64,000 bases of DNA from CAYQOX01 sp964419335 (GTDB lineage Bacteria > Hinthialibacterota > Hinthialibacteria > Hinthialibacterales > Hinthialibacteraceae), in assembly GCA_964419335.1 (NCBI GenBank), contig CAYQOX010000015.1:1-64000 (forward strand), in the 5' to 3' direction. This document shows, piece by piece, positions 34,206 through 44,625 of this stretch. Positions within the stretch are counted from its first letter, which is position 1. Each line of letters opens with the position of its first letter. The translations under genes were made by a program, and so were the position numbers. The notes beneath the pieces were generated by a model. That model did not search any database, had not been told where the DNA came from, and saw only the letters and a program-made list of their open reading frames with translations.

Positions 34206-36647
34206 TTATTGAACTTTCATTAAAGCAATCTCCAACACTTGATCCATATCCTTAACAAACTCAATATTCATCTTTTCCATGACATGCTCCGGGATATCCG
34301 GTATATCCTTCCGGTTGTCCTCCGGCAACAACACATGATACATCTCGGCACGATGAGCCGCTAACACCTTTTCCTTAATTCCACCCACGGGCAAAATCTT
34401 TCCCCGAAGCGTAATCTCTCCCGTCATCGCAATCCCCTGAACCACGGGACGCCCAGTCAATGCCGAAATCAACGCCGTAGCCATGGTAATCCCCGCGGAT
34501 GGACCATCCTTCGGAATCGCTCCCTCGGGAATATGAACGTGAATATCAAAACGCTTATGGAAATCCCGCACCAAATGCAACATCCTTGAGCGCGCCCGCG
34601 TAAAACTCAAAGCCGCCTTGGCCGATTCCTGCATCACATCCCCAAGCTTTCCTGTCAACACCAGTTGACCGGTCCCCTCCGTCACCGTCACTTCCGCCGT
34701 CAGGATCTCGCCGCCTACGCTGGTCACGGCTAATCCCGTTGCACAGCCGACTCCGTTCTCCCGCCCGTGCAAAGGCTCCCGGTATTTGGGAATCCCCAAA
34801 AGCTCATTGATCGTATCCGGATCCACCACTTCGTTCTTCTTCATTCCATTGGTGGTCACTTTCCGTGCCAGTTTCCGGCATACGGCCGAGATCTCGCGCT
34901 CTAAGTTCCGAACCCCCGCTTCCCGAGTGTAATCGCGGATAATACGCACTAAACTCTCCTCAGGAATCGAAGGTTTATACCGGTTCAATCCATGATTCGA
35001 AATCTGCTTGGGCATCAAAAAGTTCTTCGCAATCTGAACTTTATCTTCTTCCGTATAACTGGGAATCTCGATAATCTCCATCCGATCCAACAAAGCCGGT
35101 GGAATAGGATGCGATACATTGGCCGTAGCGATGAAAATAATATTGGATAGATCATACTCCACTTCCAAATAATGATCGCTAAACGTATTATTCTGCTCGG
35201 GATCGAGCACTTCCAACAACGCCGAAGATGGATCCCCCCGGAAATCCATACTCATCTTATCCACCTCATCCAACAAAAAGACCGGATTATTCGATCCCGC
35301 TTTCTTCAACGATTGAATAATCCTCCCCGGCATCGAACCAATATACGTGCGTCGATGTCCGCGAATCTCCGCTTCATCACGCACTCCCCCCAAAGAAAGA
35401 CGCACAAATTTCCGCCCCATCGAACGGGCGATCGAACGTCCCAAAGAAGTCTTCCCGACACCCGGTGGTCCAACAAAACAAAGAATCGGCCCCTTGAGCG
35501 ACTTCTTTAATTTATGCACCGCCAAAAACTCTAAGATCCGCTCCTTGGGCTTCTCTAACCCGTAATGATCTTCATCCAAGTTCTTCTGGGCTTTCTTAAT
35601 ATCCAACTGATCCTTGGTATATTTCGACCAAGGAAGATCACACATCCAATCCAAATAATTCCGGATCACCGTCGCTTCTGGCGACATCGGGGGCATCGAA
35701 TTCAACCGCTCCAACTCTTCCAGCGATTTCTCCTCCGCCTCCTTACTCATCTTGGCCTTTTTGATCCGCTCCCGATACTTTCCCCCGTCTTCCATCCCAT
35801 CAACGTTTTTCCCCAACTCACGTTGAATCGCTTTAATCTGTTCATGCAGATAATACTCTTTCTGCGATTGCTCCATCTGCTTGCGGACCTCTCCCTTGAT
35901 CCGCTGTTCCATCTCTAATATTTCCAATTCAGAATTCAAGATTTTAGAAAGTTGATTCAACCGGGTGGAAGGATTCAAACTAGAAAGCAGCTTCTGCTTA
36001 TCCGTCACCCGGATCGACAAATGCGCGGCGATATTATCCGCCAGCCGTCCGGGGTCTTCCAAATTCATAATCGAGAGCAAAGTCTCCTGGGGAACCTTAC
36101 GATTCAACTTCACATAGGATTCAAACAACTCATTCACGTGACGGCATAACGCTTTAACCTTCGTCCCCTTTTCTTGCTTCTCGACCATCTCCCCAATCTG
36201 CGCAAGAAAAAACGGCTCATCCGCGATCACATCCTTAATTCTTACCCGCTGAACCCCTTCCACCAAAATCTTGATGGAACCATCTGGAAGATTCAACAAT
36301 TGTAGTATATTGATCATCGTGCCCACGGAATAAATATCATCCGGGTTCGGTTCATCCACATCCATCCGCTTTTGCGCAACCAGGACGATTCGCTTATCCC
36401 CTTGCATCCCGGCTTCCAACGCAGCCACCGACTTTGGCCGCCCCACAAATAGGGGGATAATCATCCCAGGAAAAATCACTACATCCCGCAACGGAAGCAA
36501 AGGAAATTGATTCTCCTCCGCCTTGCTCTTTGGCTTACTATCTTCTTGCTTACCTTTTGACGCAGATTGCTCTATCAACTCTTCCAATTCTTCCTGCGTC
36601 AAATCTTCAGCGTTCATTGAATTGATATTCGTCTCGTTTTTACTCAT
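34206..36647 (-). CDS. lon: ATP-dependent Lon protease
   Basis: The 813-residue protein is a complete LonA: an N-terminal substrate-binding domain (FPLLPLRDVVIFPGMIIPLFVG), an AAA+ module with Walker A CFVGPPGVGKTSLG and Walker B PVFLLDEVDKM, and the C-terminal peptidase with the catalytic serine in PKDGPSAGITMATAL and lysine in GGIKEKVLAAHRA. It degrades damaged and regulatory proteins in the cytoplasm. It is preceded by an unusual short acidic/serine-rich N-terminal extension of about 40 residues (DLTQEELEELIEQS). No heat-shock promoter or CIRCE element was identified upstream. Confidence 0.97.
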   Translation of the reverse strand: MSKNETNINSMNAEDLTQEELEELIEQSASKGKQEDSKPKSKAEENQFPLLPLRDVVIFPGMIIPLFVGRPKSVAALEAGMQGDKRIVLVAQKRMDVDEPNPDDIYSVGTMINILQLLNLPDGSIKILVEGVQRVRIKDVIADEPFFLAQIGEMVEKQEKGTKVKALCRHVNELFESYVKLNRKVPQETLLSIMNLEDPGRLADNIAAHLSIRVTDKQKLLSSLNPSTRLNQLSKILNSELEILEMEQRIKGEVRKQMEQSQKEYYLHEQIKAIQRELGKNVDGMEDGGKYRERIKKAKMSKEAEEKSLEELERLNSMPPMSPEATVIRNYLDWMCDLPWSKYTKDQLDIKKAQKNLDEDHYGLEKPKERILEFLAVHKLKKSLKGPILCFVGPPGVGKTSLGRSIARSMGRKFVRLSLGGVRDEAEIRGHRRTYIGSMPGRIIQSLKKAGSNNPVFLLDEVDKMSMDFRGDPSSALLEVLDPEQNNTFSDHYLEVEYDLSNIIFIATANVSHPIPPALLDRMEIIEIPSYTEEDKVQIAKNFLMPKQISNHGLNRYKPSIPEESLVRIIRDYTREAGVRNLEREISAVCRKLARKVTTNGMKKNEVVDPDTINELLGIPKYREPLHGRENGVGCATGLAVTSVGGEILTAEVTVTEGTGQLVLTGKLGDVMQESAKAALSFTRARSRMLHLVRDFHKRFDIHVHIPEGAIPKDGPSAGITMATALISALTGRPVVQGIAMTGEITLRGKILPVGGIKEKVLAAHRAEMYHVLLPEDNRKDIPDIPEHVMEKMNIEFVKDMDQVLEIALMKVQ

Positions 36648-36759
36648 TCAAATCTTCTCTGTGAACTCGTCTTTCTTCTTTGATAAACCAATAATCCTGT
36701 CACCCGCTATACGAATTCTCTACCTCTTTAAGGCATTGTAACAATGTAAAAGAATAACT

Positions 36760-37749
36760 TCACTCCTGCTTTCCAGCAATCGTAGGCCCTTGCATCGGCT
36801 CTTCATAAAAAACTCCCATTTTCCGGAAACGATCATACCGGTCTTGCACCAATTCTTCCGGTCCCATTTTCTCCATGGGTTCTAAATGACGCAAAATCGC
36901 CTCTTTCACATTATTTGCCATTTCTTCCGGGTTGCGGTGTGCTCCCCCCAACGGCTCCGTTAATATTTCATCAATCAACCCTAACTCTTTCAAATCCGAG
37001 GGAATAATGCGCATGGTGCTCGAAACCGTAGAGGCTTTCGTCCGGTCCCGTAAGATAATCGCCGCACAAGCTTCCGGCGTACATACAGCATAATACGCAT
37101 TCTCTAGCATCAATACCCGGTTTCCTATACCAATCGCCAGCGCACCGCCGCTGCCGCCTTCACCAGTCACCACACATATAATCGGCACCTGCAATTGCGA
37201 CATGTGCTCCAAGTTCTCTGCAATCACCAAATGCTGGCCTCGTTCTTCTGCGCCGATCCCTGGAAAAGCTCCCGGCGAATCAATAAATGTAATGATCGGC
37301 ATCCGAAAGCGATTCGCCGTCTCCATTACCCGCCGTGCCTTCCGAAAACCTTCAGGATGCGACATCCCAAAATTTCTTCGTATGTTCTCATCAGTATCCC
37401 GGCCTTTTTGATGCCCCACGATAGCGACGGATTTTCCTTCAATCGCACAGAAACCAGACACGATCGCTTCATCATCAGCATAAGCACGATCCCCATGCAA
37501 CTCCACAAAATCTTCTGCAATTAAATTGAGATAATCTAGACAATAGGGACGATCGGGATGCCTCGCCAACTGGACCCGTTGCCAGGGGGTTAAATGAGAG
37601 AAGATTTCTTCCAAATGCGATGTAAGTTTCTCTTTTAACGGCTTAATCTCATGCGTCAAATCAATATCCCTGGATTTTGCATAAATCTCCAATTGCTCGA
37701 TCTTGGTTTCCAATTCACGTAGAGGTTTTTCAAATTCTAAATAACGCAT
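36760..37749 (-). CDS. accA: acetyl-CoA carboxylase carboxyltransferase subunit alpha
   Basis: The 329-residue AccA transfers the carboxyl group from biotin to acetyl-CoA in the first step of fatty acid synthesis, together with AccD. Family marks are FEKPLRELETKIEQLE, LARHPDRPYCLDYL, VGHQKGRDT, FIDSPGAFPGIGAEERGQ and VTGEGGSGGALAIG. Length matches typical AccA (about 320 residues). The partner accD is not in the window. AAAGGATATC lies before the ATG. It is followed by lon on the same strand after 110 bases. Confidence 0.96.
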   Translation of the reverse strand: MRYLEFEKPLRELETKIEQLEIYAKSRDIDLTHEIKPLKEKLTSHLEEIFSHLTPWQRVQLARHPDRPYCLDYLNLIAEDFVELHGDRAYADDEAIVSGFCAIEGKSVAIVGHQKGRDTDENIRRNFGMSHPEGFRKARRVMETANRFRMPIITFIDSPGAFPGIGAEERGQHLVIAENLEHMSQLQVPIICVVTGEGGSGGALAIGIGNRVLMLENAYYAVCTPEACAAIILRDRTKASTVSSTMRIIPSDLKELGLIDEILTEPLGGAHRNPEEMANNVKEAILRHLEPMEKMGPEELVQDRYDRFRKMGVFYEEPMQGPTIAGKQE

Positions 37750-37994
37750 CGTTTGATGATATCCTTTAAGGTTTTTTACATTTTTTTCAAATATTGACTT
37801 CCAAGTAAGCCCTTATTTAAAGCATACTTATGACATCCTTACCTCGTTTTACATCAATCAATATTAATTACAAATGAATGAGAAGATACTTACAATCGCT
37901 CTTAATCCAACCACGACAACCTTATAGTTTATCAGTACATTATTATTTAAACAATGCACGGTCTCTTTTTTCTCTTAAAACCCCCTATGCCATT

Positions 37995-38705
37995 TCATTT
38001 TCCCGAACTATAAGGGGTACTCTCTTCCTTACTATAAGGGATCGCCCCTTCTGCTTTTCCCGTGAGAATCTCCTGCGGTAAAATGGGAGTTTCCGGCACC
38101 ACCATCCCACTCGAAATAATCATTTTCATCGCGTCTTCCACCCCCAAATCCAACGAGATACAATCACTCTTCGGTACAATTAAATAAAATCCTGAAGTAG
38201 GATTTGGCGTCGTCGGCATAAACACATAAATCATAGGCTCTTTTGTTAATGGACTAATCAACCCTTGATCTTTTCCCGTTACAAACGCAATCGAATAGAG
38301 TCCCTTGCGTGGGTATTCGATCAACACCGCCCGCTCAAAAATATTCTTTCGCCGCCCCATCAAGGCTTCTACCACTTGCTTCAATCCCCGATAAATACTA
38401 GAGATCACCGGGATCCGCAAAAATATCAAATCAACCAAATCAAAGACTTTCCGCCCTATATAAAGCTGCGTCCCAAAACCCACTAACACAATAAGACCGA
38501 TCGTCATTAAAAAACCAACCCCATGTTGTGGGATAAAATATCCCGAGGTCCTCAACGGCTCAACTAAATCATAATAAACCAGTAACTTACGGAACCACGA
38601 ATCGAGTAAATTAAACAGACTCCAAACAATCCACACCGTGACCCCGATCGGCACGGTCACCAAGATCCCCGCCAAAAAATAATTTCTGACTCTTCGTATT
38701 AACAT
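37995..38705 (-). CDS. DUF502 family membrane protein
   Basis: The 236-residue product has two N-terminal transmembrane helices (GILVTVPIGVTVWIVWSLF and FLMTIGLIVLVGFGTQLYI) and the conserved DUF502 soluble region with RIPVISSIYRGLKQVVEAL and YVFMPTTPNPTSGFYLIVP. The family is widespread and its function is not established. The C-terminal 25 residues are Ser/Tyr/Lys-rich and variable. It lies 90 bases after the CBS-protein gene on the same strand. Confidence 0.92.
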   Translation of the reverse strand: MLIRRVRNYFLAGILVTVPIGVTVWIVWSLFNLLDSWFRKLLVYYDLVEPLRTSGYFIPQHGVGFLMTIGLIVLVGFGTQLYIGRKVFDLVDLIFLRIPVISSIYRGLKQVVEALMGRRKNIFERAVLIEYPRKGLYSIAFVTGKDQGLISPLTKEPMIYVFMPTTPNPTSGFYLIVPKSDCISLDLGVEDAMKMIISSGMVVPETPILPQEILTGKAEGAIPYSKEESTPYSSGK

Positions 38706-38797
38706 AATCCACCAATCTCTACGTAGGTTAAAAGCGAATCACCACAACCAAAAGTTTTGATGCAGGAACAGGAAGGCTCTTCTTGATCACATTGGTA

Positions 38798-40210
38798 TTA
38801 GGAAGGAATCTCTTCCTCTCCATTCGAGGATCGTAATCCGGATTCATTCTCTTCATCTCGAGGAACGCGGGTCACCTTGACCCGCTTGATGCGCCGCTCA
38901 TCCGCATCTAACACCTTGAAATGAAGCCCATTATATTCCACTTCCTCACCCGTTTTTGGCAAGTTTCCATAAATCGCACACACAAAACCACCCAAGGTCT
39001 CCACATCTTCTTCCGGGAATGCCACATTGAGTAAATCAGCCAGGTGATCCAGATTCATCTTCGCATCGGCCACAATGGTACCATCTTCATTCTCTTCATA
39101 TTCCGGAAGTTCCTCGTCATATTCATCCTGTATATCCCCCACGATCTCTTCCAAAATATCCTCGATGGTCACCAATCCCGCCGTCAGCCCATATTCATCC
39201 ACCACAATCGCCATATGATTCTTTTCCTGCTTAAACGTTTCCAACAGCTCATTCACCTTCCCTGATTTAGGAACGAATAAGGGCGGCCGTAGGATATCCC
39301 GCAAATGAAATTTTTCTGGATTATCCACCCGCAAAAGATCTTTAACATACAAAATCCCCACAATACGATCCATATCGTATTCGTATACAGGAATACGCGA
39401 ATGCCCCTTGCTAATTGCTTCCCTCCGCGCATCATCATAAGAAAGATTCAAACGAATCGCCTGAAAATCCACCCGCGGAGTCATGATTTCTTTCACATGC
39501 AAATCCCCAAAATCAATGATGCTATGCATCATTTCCCGCTCTTCTTCTTCCAACACCCCTTCCCTTTCGCTCATTTCGATCAATACCCGGATATCATCCT
39601 CCGTAATCAACGGCACCTCGCGGATTTTCGCTCCCCCAAATAGCCAAATGATCGTATTGGACAAAAACACAAAAATCGCAATTAAGGGCCGTAAGATCCG
39701 GTACAAGTAATCCAATACCCTAATTACAAGCAACGAAATCTGGGGCGCATGCTCTTTACAATAAGTCTTGGGTACGATCTCACCAAAGACCAACAACAAA
39801 AAGGTGGTTGTACCGACCGCCAAAGCCGATCCATACGCGACCGCATGGGTCACCTCAAACCACAACCGCAAAATATTTTCACATAAATTGGCCGCAATCA
39901 CCGAGGCAAGAATATTCACAAAATTATTTCCAACCAATATCGTCACTAAATAACGATTGGGTTCATGCAGCCAAGACTCTAACTTGCTATAGGAATCTTC
40001 CCCCTCTTTCCACAACCGCTTGATCCGGATTTTGGACATTGAGGTCAAGGCAGTCTCTGACCCCGAGAAGAACGCAGAAAGCACCAAACATATCGCAAAT
40101 ACAATCACTTGAATGATGAGGATCGTATTCGTCGGTAACGAAGTCAAACCTTCACTTTCAGCCAGCACCCCTGGCAGGAAAGAATGAACTGAGTGATACA
40201 ATTCCTCCAT
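38798..40210 (-). CDS. CNNM/CorC-type transporter with DUF21, CBS pair and CorC_HlyC domains
   Basis: The 470-residue protein has four hydrophobic segments of the DUF21 domain (about 30-215; FSGSETALTSMSKIRIKRL and FGEIVPKTYCKEHA are typical), a CBS pair (about 240-360; VKEIMTPRVDF, GHSRIPVYEYDMDRIVGILYVKD) and a CorC_HlyC domain (about 375-455). This family includes CorC/MpfA-type magnesium exporters and proteins named hemolysin C/TlyC by early annotation. It ends the conserved phoH-HD-ybeY gene cluster, in which it often appears. There is a 33-base gap to ybeY. Confidence 0.93.
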   Translation of the reverse strand: MEELYHSVHSFLPGVLAESEGLTSLPTNTILIIQVIVFAICLVLSAFFSGSETALTSMSKIRIKRLWKEGEDSYSKLESWLHEPNRYLVTILVGNNFVNILASVIAANLCENILRLWFEVTHAVAYGSALAVGTTTFLLLVFGEIVPKTYCKEHAPQISLLVIRVLDYLYRILRPLIAIFVFLSNTIIWLFGGAKIREVPLITEDDIRVLIEMSEREGVLEEEEREMMHSIIDFGDLHVKEIMTPRVDFQAIRLNLSYDDARREAISKGHSRIPVYEYDMDRIVGILYVKDLLRVDNPEKFHLRDILRPPLFVPKSGKVNELLETFKQEKNHMAIVVDEYGLTAGLVTIEDILEEIVGDIQDEYDEELPEYEENEDGTIVADAKMNLDHLADLLNVAFPEEDVETLGGFVCAIYGNLPKTGEEVEYNGLHFKVLDADERRIKRVKVTRVPRDEENESGLRSSNGEEEIPS

Positions 40211-40243
40211 TTTGTTTTCACGTTCCAGCTTAGAACAAGCCGA

Positions 40244-40741
40244 TTAATGAATCGTGCCTCCCTCTTGATTGGGTTCTTCCCCAAGGAGCAATCCCTTAGG
40301 AACATACTCTACCTTCGCTTGAAGCAATCCATCGATGAGTTTCTTTTCTTGTTTCTTCCATTCTTCCGGCTGGCTTTCATGGTCATATCCCATCAGATGA
40401 ATGACCCCATGAAACAACAATTCCTCGAGTTCATCCTCCAATGAATGCCCATAAGTCTGGGCTTGTCGTTCTGCCGCTTCCACTGAAATCACAATATCAC
40501 CCAATGCGCGTTGCTGTCCCACCACCTCGCCTTCCCGCAAAGAGAAGGAAAGTACATCGGTCACCGCATCCACTCCCCGATAGGTTCGATTCAATTCCTG
40601 AATCTGCTCATCTCCCACAAAAGTCACACTCAACTCACTATCAACCTCACCCAAAATGTGCAGAAGCTCCTGTAAAAACACCTCATGCCGCTTCTCATTC
40701 ATCGGCAGATTGCTATCACTCGTATCCATCAAGAGTTCCAT
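40244..40741 (-). CDS. ybeY: endoribonuclease YbeY
   Basis: The 165-residue YbeY processes and checks 16S rRNA and ribosomes. The metal-binding motif is in LLFHGVIHLMGYDHES, and ALGDIVISVEAAE and TYRGVDAVTDVLSFSL are the other family signatures. Length is normal. It starts nine bases after the HD-protein stop, so it is translated in the phoH operon. Confidence 0.95.
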   Translation of the reverse strand: MELLMDTSDSNLPMNEKRHEVFLQELLHILGEVDSELSVTFVGDEQIQELNRTYRGVDAVTDVLSFSLREGEVVGQQRALGDIVISVEAAERQAQTYGHSLEDELEELLFHGVIHLMGYDHESQPEEWKKQEKKLIDGLLQAKVEYVPKGLLLGEEPNQEGGTIH

Positions 40742-40750
40742 ACTTTATCC

Positions 40751-43258
40751 TTACCTCTCGGTCCGGGGTTGATATTTTTGCGCTCGTTCCTCATAAACAG
40801 GCTGCTCTTCCTTCGCCGATGGCAGCCCTCTCTTCTCCCGCAATTCCATTTCTCCTTGGGTACGGGCCGAACTGGGATACTCAATCCGCTGATGTAACGT
40901 ATGCAAAATCGTTTCCGCAAAGGCATTCTCCAACTGATGCAATTCCTTCATCGTCAAGTTACACTCTTCAAACTGCCCGTCCATAAAACGCTCATTGCTC
41001 AATTTCTTCACCAACTGCCGTACCTCCCCCTCGCTCGGTTCTTTCAACGTCCGCGAAGCCGCTTCCAACGAATCCGCCAACATCACAATCGCTGTTTCTT
41101 TACTTTGAGGTTTTGGCCCACCATAGCGAAAATCCTCTTCTTTAATCGAACCTTCGGGCTCTTTCATTTGTAAGGCTTGATTATAAAAATAGGTCATCAG
41201 CATGGTCCCATGATGCTCAGGAATAAAATCAGTGATCACCTTCGGCAATTTATATTGCCGGGCTAATTCCAACCCGTAAGACACATGTTTTCGGATAATC
41301 ATACAGCTCATGCTCGGCTTCATTTTGTCATGTTTGGCTTTATCAGCCCGGGTCTGCTGATTCTCAACATAATATTGTGGCTTATGGATCTTCCCGATAT
41401 CGTGGTAATAACACCCAATCCGGGTTAACAACGCATTCGCCCCAATCGCTTCCGCCGCCGATTCGGCCAAGGTCGCCACCCGCATGCTGTGTTGATACGA
41501 CCCCGGCGCCTCATGCTCCAAACGCGATAGCAACTCATTTTTCTGGCTGAGTTCCAACAGTTTTATATCCGTCGTTACCCCGAAATATTCTTCAAATAGA
41601 GGCAACAGCGCCATCGACAAAATCGAAATCAATCCCCCATTCACCGCTCCCCAAATTAAGGCAAATTTCACCTCCCGGCTATGTTCCAAAAACTCTTCCA
41701 AACTATTATGTTGAAGCAAAGTCAAAGCAAGAATCGTAATACTCGCTAACAGAATCGCCACCCCCCCCGCGTTATACAAATCGCTGCGTTGACGGATCTT
41801 CGACACGGTATAAATCGCACCGCAAGAAGTCACCCCGGCCACAATTACATAAGGGACACTGGGCATATTGGTGGCCCCGCTGTAGATAATCCCCATAAAA
41901 ACCGCACACCACATGCACAAAAACAAGGCCAGGCGAGAACAAGCCAAAATCGTGACGATCACCCCGAGTGCACCAATCGGGATGCTATACCCCACCTGCC
42001 GCAGCGTATTGCTGCCTAATTCCATCAGTGAGAGTTGAATCCCAACTCGCGACAAACCCAGCATCAAAAGCACTCCCGCAAAAATCACCCCAATCCGCTT
42101 GGTTTGTTCATAAATATCCTTGTGATACCCCTTTAAATAACGCAACACAATAAAGACAAACATCACCGCCAATGTCAAATACCCCATCTCAGCATACGGC
42201 GAAATACTCATCCGTTCCTGAAGCGCTTTTAACTTCTGTAAATGCTGAGGAGTGACATTCTCATTTTTCCCAATTATCGTTTCTTCTTTATTGACATGCC
42301 GGATGACAGTTTCTACTTGCTCACGCGCTTTTTGTTTATTTTTCTCCGTTGTCTCTTTGTCATACACCAGCCAAGGACCGGGAAAAGCCGCCCGAACTAA
42401 ATCGACTGCCATCTCTCTTGCCGCATAATCCTTAATCTTACCGGGAAACGAAACACTCAATCGCTCCCGAAACACCTCGAGATATTCCTCAAAAGAACGA
42501 ATTTTATTAACCGCCGGCGTAACCCCCCGGTCCCCATCGGGATCCACTAAGACCGCCCCCACAGTCACCGCCCGGGGACTCTTTTCCTCTCTCTTGCGTA
42601 ACGGTGTAACCTCATCCGCAATGCCTACCCCTGCGGCTTCCTTTACATGAGTGAGAATTTCCTGCCATAACGAATTGTATTGTTGGTAAAAAACTAAACT
42701 TTCATACGTCGATCGCGGGACTTCCTCCGCTAGTTCTTCACTCAAATCATAAGTGCGATTAGGAATCTCAAATCCCACCTCTTCAAAAAGGGGAGTTAAC
42801 CACTCTTCCAAACTTTGGTCTTTTCCCTTGGAACTCTCTTGGACTAAATCGACAAACCGCCGTAGACGCTGAAAAAACGCCTCCTCTTGCTCCGGCTTCT
42901 TCCTATAAATTGGAGATACATACTGCTCTTCTTCTTCCCGTTTGGCTTCTGTAGCGATTTGATCTTCATAATCAAACTCAAAAGGCGCCTGCACCACCCG
43001 CGGTGAACGCTTATTGAGTTCAAAACGATTTAATAATAAAGACGCTGGCGGGCGAATTAACCAGTAAATCACCAATATCGTAAACACCAGGGTGCCAATA
43101 AAGACAATCTGAGGGCGTGAAGAATTAAGGGCAGGTTGAAACCGCTCTTTCCACATCCGATTTTTCGCAAACCAACCGGCAGGCGAAAAGATTCCTTTTT
43201 TACGATTCGATCCGTTTTTCCCTTTTGTCTCGGGAGATCGTGAAGAAGAGGTATTCAT
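40751..43258 (-). CDS. 7TM-HD family phosphohydrolase (PgpH/YqfF-like)
   Basis: The 835-residue protein has an N-terminal helix (about 47-65), a large extracytoplasmic 7TMR-HDED region (about 70-345), seven transmembrane segments (about 360-570) and a C-terminal HD domain with HSMRVATLAESAAEA, CYYHDIGKIHKPQYY and PEHHGTMLMTYFY. In Listeria the relative PgpH degrades cyclic di-AMP; that activity is likely but no cyclic di-AMP synthase is in the window. It lies between phoH and ybeY, the standard position, with gaps of 13 and 9 bases. The last 50 residues are charged and variable. Confidence 0.94.
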   Translation of the reverse strand: MNTSSSRSPETKGKNGSNRKKGIFSPAGWFAKNRMWKERFQPALNSSRPQIVFIGTLVFTILVIYWLIRPPASLLLNRFELNKRSPRVVQAPFEFDYEDQIATEAKREEEEQYVSPIYRKKPEQEEAFFQRLRRFVDLVQESSKGKDQSLEEWLTPLFEEVGFEIPNRTYDLSEELAEEVPRSTYESLVFYQQYNSLWQEILTHVKEAAGVGIADEVTPLRKREEKSPRAVTVGAVLVDPDGDRGVTPAVNKIRSFEEYLEVFRERLSVSFPGKIKDYAAREMAVDLVRAAFPGPWLVYDKETTEKNKQKAREQVETVIRHVNKEETIIGKNENVTPQHLQKLKALQERMSISPYAEMGYLTLAVMFVFIVLRYLKGYHKDIYEQTKRIGVIFAGVLLMLGLSRVGIQLSLMELGSNTLRQVGYSIPIGALGVIVTILACSRLALFLCMWCAVFMGIIYSGATNMPSVPYVIVAGVTSCGAIYTVSKIRQRSDLYNAGGVAILLASITILALTLLQHNSLEEFLEHSREVKFALIWGAVNGGLISILSMALLPLFEEYFGVTTDIKLLELSQKNELLSRLEHEAPGSYQHSMRVATLAESAAEAIGANALLTRIGCYYHDIGKIHKPQYYVENQQTRADKAKHDKMKPSMSCMIIRKHVSYGLELARQYKLPKVITDFIPEHHGTMLMTYFYNQALQMKEPEGSIKEEDFRYGGPKPQSKETAIVMLADSLEAASRTLKEPSEGEVRQLVKKLSNERFMDGQFEECNLTMKELHQLENAFAETILHTLHQRIEYPSSARTQGEMELREKRGLPSAKEEQPVYEERAQKYQPRTER

Positions 43259-43271
43259 AATTTAGAAAACC

Positions 43272-44330
43272 CTAATTCCCTGAATCGGAGAGGGGGGGCG
43301 ATTCAGAAGTGTCCAGTGAATAATCACCGGATTGTTCTTTTTGTCTTTGCTCCTCACGATCTTTTTGTTCATAAGCCTCAATAATACGCTGCACCAAGGG
43401 ATGCCGCACCACATCCTGCTGATTGAAGTGAATGATCGAAATTCCTTCAATATGCTTAAGCAAATCAATCACTTGAATCAAACCGCTTTTCTTCCCTGCC
43501 GGCAAATCAATCTGGGTAATATCCCCGGTGACAATCGCTTTCGAATCAAACCCCAAACGCGTCAAAAACATCTTCATCTGCTCTCGGGTTGAATTTTGCG
43601 CCTCATCCAAAATCACGAACGAGCTATTCAACGTCCGTCCTCGCATATAAGCCAAGGGCGCAATCTCCACCGTCCCCTGCTCAATGTACCGATTCACCAA
43701 ATCCATATGCAGCATATCGTAGAGCGCATCATACAAGGGACGCAGATAAGGATCGACTTTCGCCTGCAAATCCCCCGGCAAAAAACCAAGCGACTCTCCC
43801 GCCTCCACCGCAGGACGCGCCAAGATAATCCGCCGCACCTGCTTGCGTTCCAAAGCCGAGATCGCCGCGGCCATGGCCAGATAGGTTTTCCCTGTCCCCG
43901 CGGGACCAACCCCAAACACGATATCATTATTGGCTATCGCATTCACATATTTACGCTGCCCCAGGGTTTTCGGTTTAATAACCCCTTTCTTCCCCCGTAA
44001 TGGCATGGTCACCGGATCAAAAACTTCCGGCTCAGGCGACTTCGATTCTTTTTTCGAATACGCAAGAATATATTCTACATCGCGGCGAGTAATACGATCC
44101 CCCTGCCGAATCAACTTCAATAAATCATCAAATACCGACACCACCTGCACCACCTCATCCGATTCACCGGTAACCGTTATCGTATCCCCCCGGGCGATAA
44201 TTCGTGCATCAAAATGCTCACGCAATAAACGAAGATTTTCATCTCGGGTACCGAATAGATCATGGGTTTCTTCAAAATTTAGCAATTTGATCGTTTGTTG
44301 AACTTCTGCTTTCTTGGGCGTTGTTTCCAT
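43272..44330 (-). CDS. phoH: PhoH family ATPase
   Basis: The 352-residue PhoH-like protein carries an N-terminal KH-like RNA-binding region (about 25-95) and an ATPase core with Walker A VGPAGTGKTYLAM and Walker B SFVILDEAQNS, followed by GDITQIDLP. PhoH proteins are thought to be RNA-linked ATPases or helicases; their precise role is open. The C-terminus is a low-complexity tail rich in Gln, Ser and Asp. It is the first well-supported gene of the phoH-HD-ybeY-CBS run. Confidence 0.94.
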   Translation of the reverse strand: METTPKKAEVQQTIKLLNFEETHDLFGTRDENLRLLREHFDARIIARGDTITVTGESDEVVQVVSVFDDLLKLIRQGDRITRRDVEYILAYSKKESKSPEPEVFDPVTMPLRGKKGVIKPKTLGQRKYVNAIANNDIVFGVGPAGTGKTYLAMAAAISALERKQVRRIILARPAVEAGESLGFLPGDLQAKVDPYLRPLYDALYDMLHMDLVNRYIEQGTVEIAPLAYMRGRTLNSSFVILDEAQNSTREQMKMFLTRLGFDSKAIVTGDITQIDLPAGKKSGLIQVIDLLKHIEGISIIHFNQQDVVRHPLVQRIIEAYEQKDREEQRQKEQSGDYSLDTSESPPLSDSGN

Positions 44331-44358
44331 ATCCTATCCTGAGCGTTTTCATCCTTTT

Positions 44359-44625
44359 TTATATAGTTTTTCCTAACAACAAGGAACTCCATGGCACCTG
44401 CGGATTCCTCCTATAGGCACCACCCGCCTTGCCTTCTCTTTCAGAGATCAAGAGTTGTACACCGGATAAAACCATCGTGGAGAGTAATTGTTGGACATAA
44501 TTGTCAATCGACACACGAAGCAATACCTCAACTTCGTGCAAAGGAAGAAAAAAATACGTGGGACCTGTTTTTCGATTCCCACACGACGGAGGGAATCCGT
44601 CTTGCTCGCTTGTATTATCGTTCAT
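44359..44625 (-). CDS. possible small protein upstream of phoH
   Basis: An 88-codon open frame (starting MNDNTSEQDGFPP) ends 28 bases before phoH on the same strand. Its base composition resembles the coding regions rather than the AT-rich intergenic DNA, and the sequence (FLPLHEVEVLLRVSIDNYV, then GVQLLISEREGKAGG) looks like a folded protein. I do not recognise a family. The open frame extends to 44709; no strong ribosome binding site is seen for any start. Confidence 0.45.
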   Translation of the reverse strand: MNDNTSEQDGFPPSCGNRKTGPTYFFLPLHEVEVLLRVSIDNYVQQLLSTMVLSGVQLLISEREGKAGGAYRRNPQVPWSSLLLGKTI

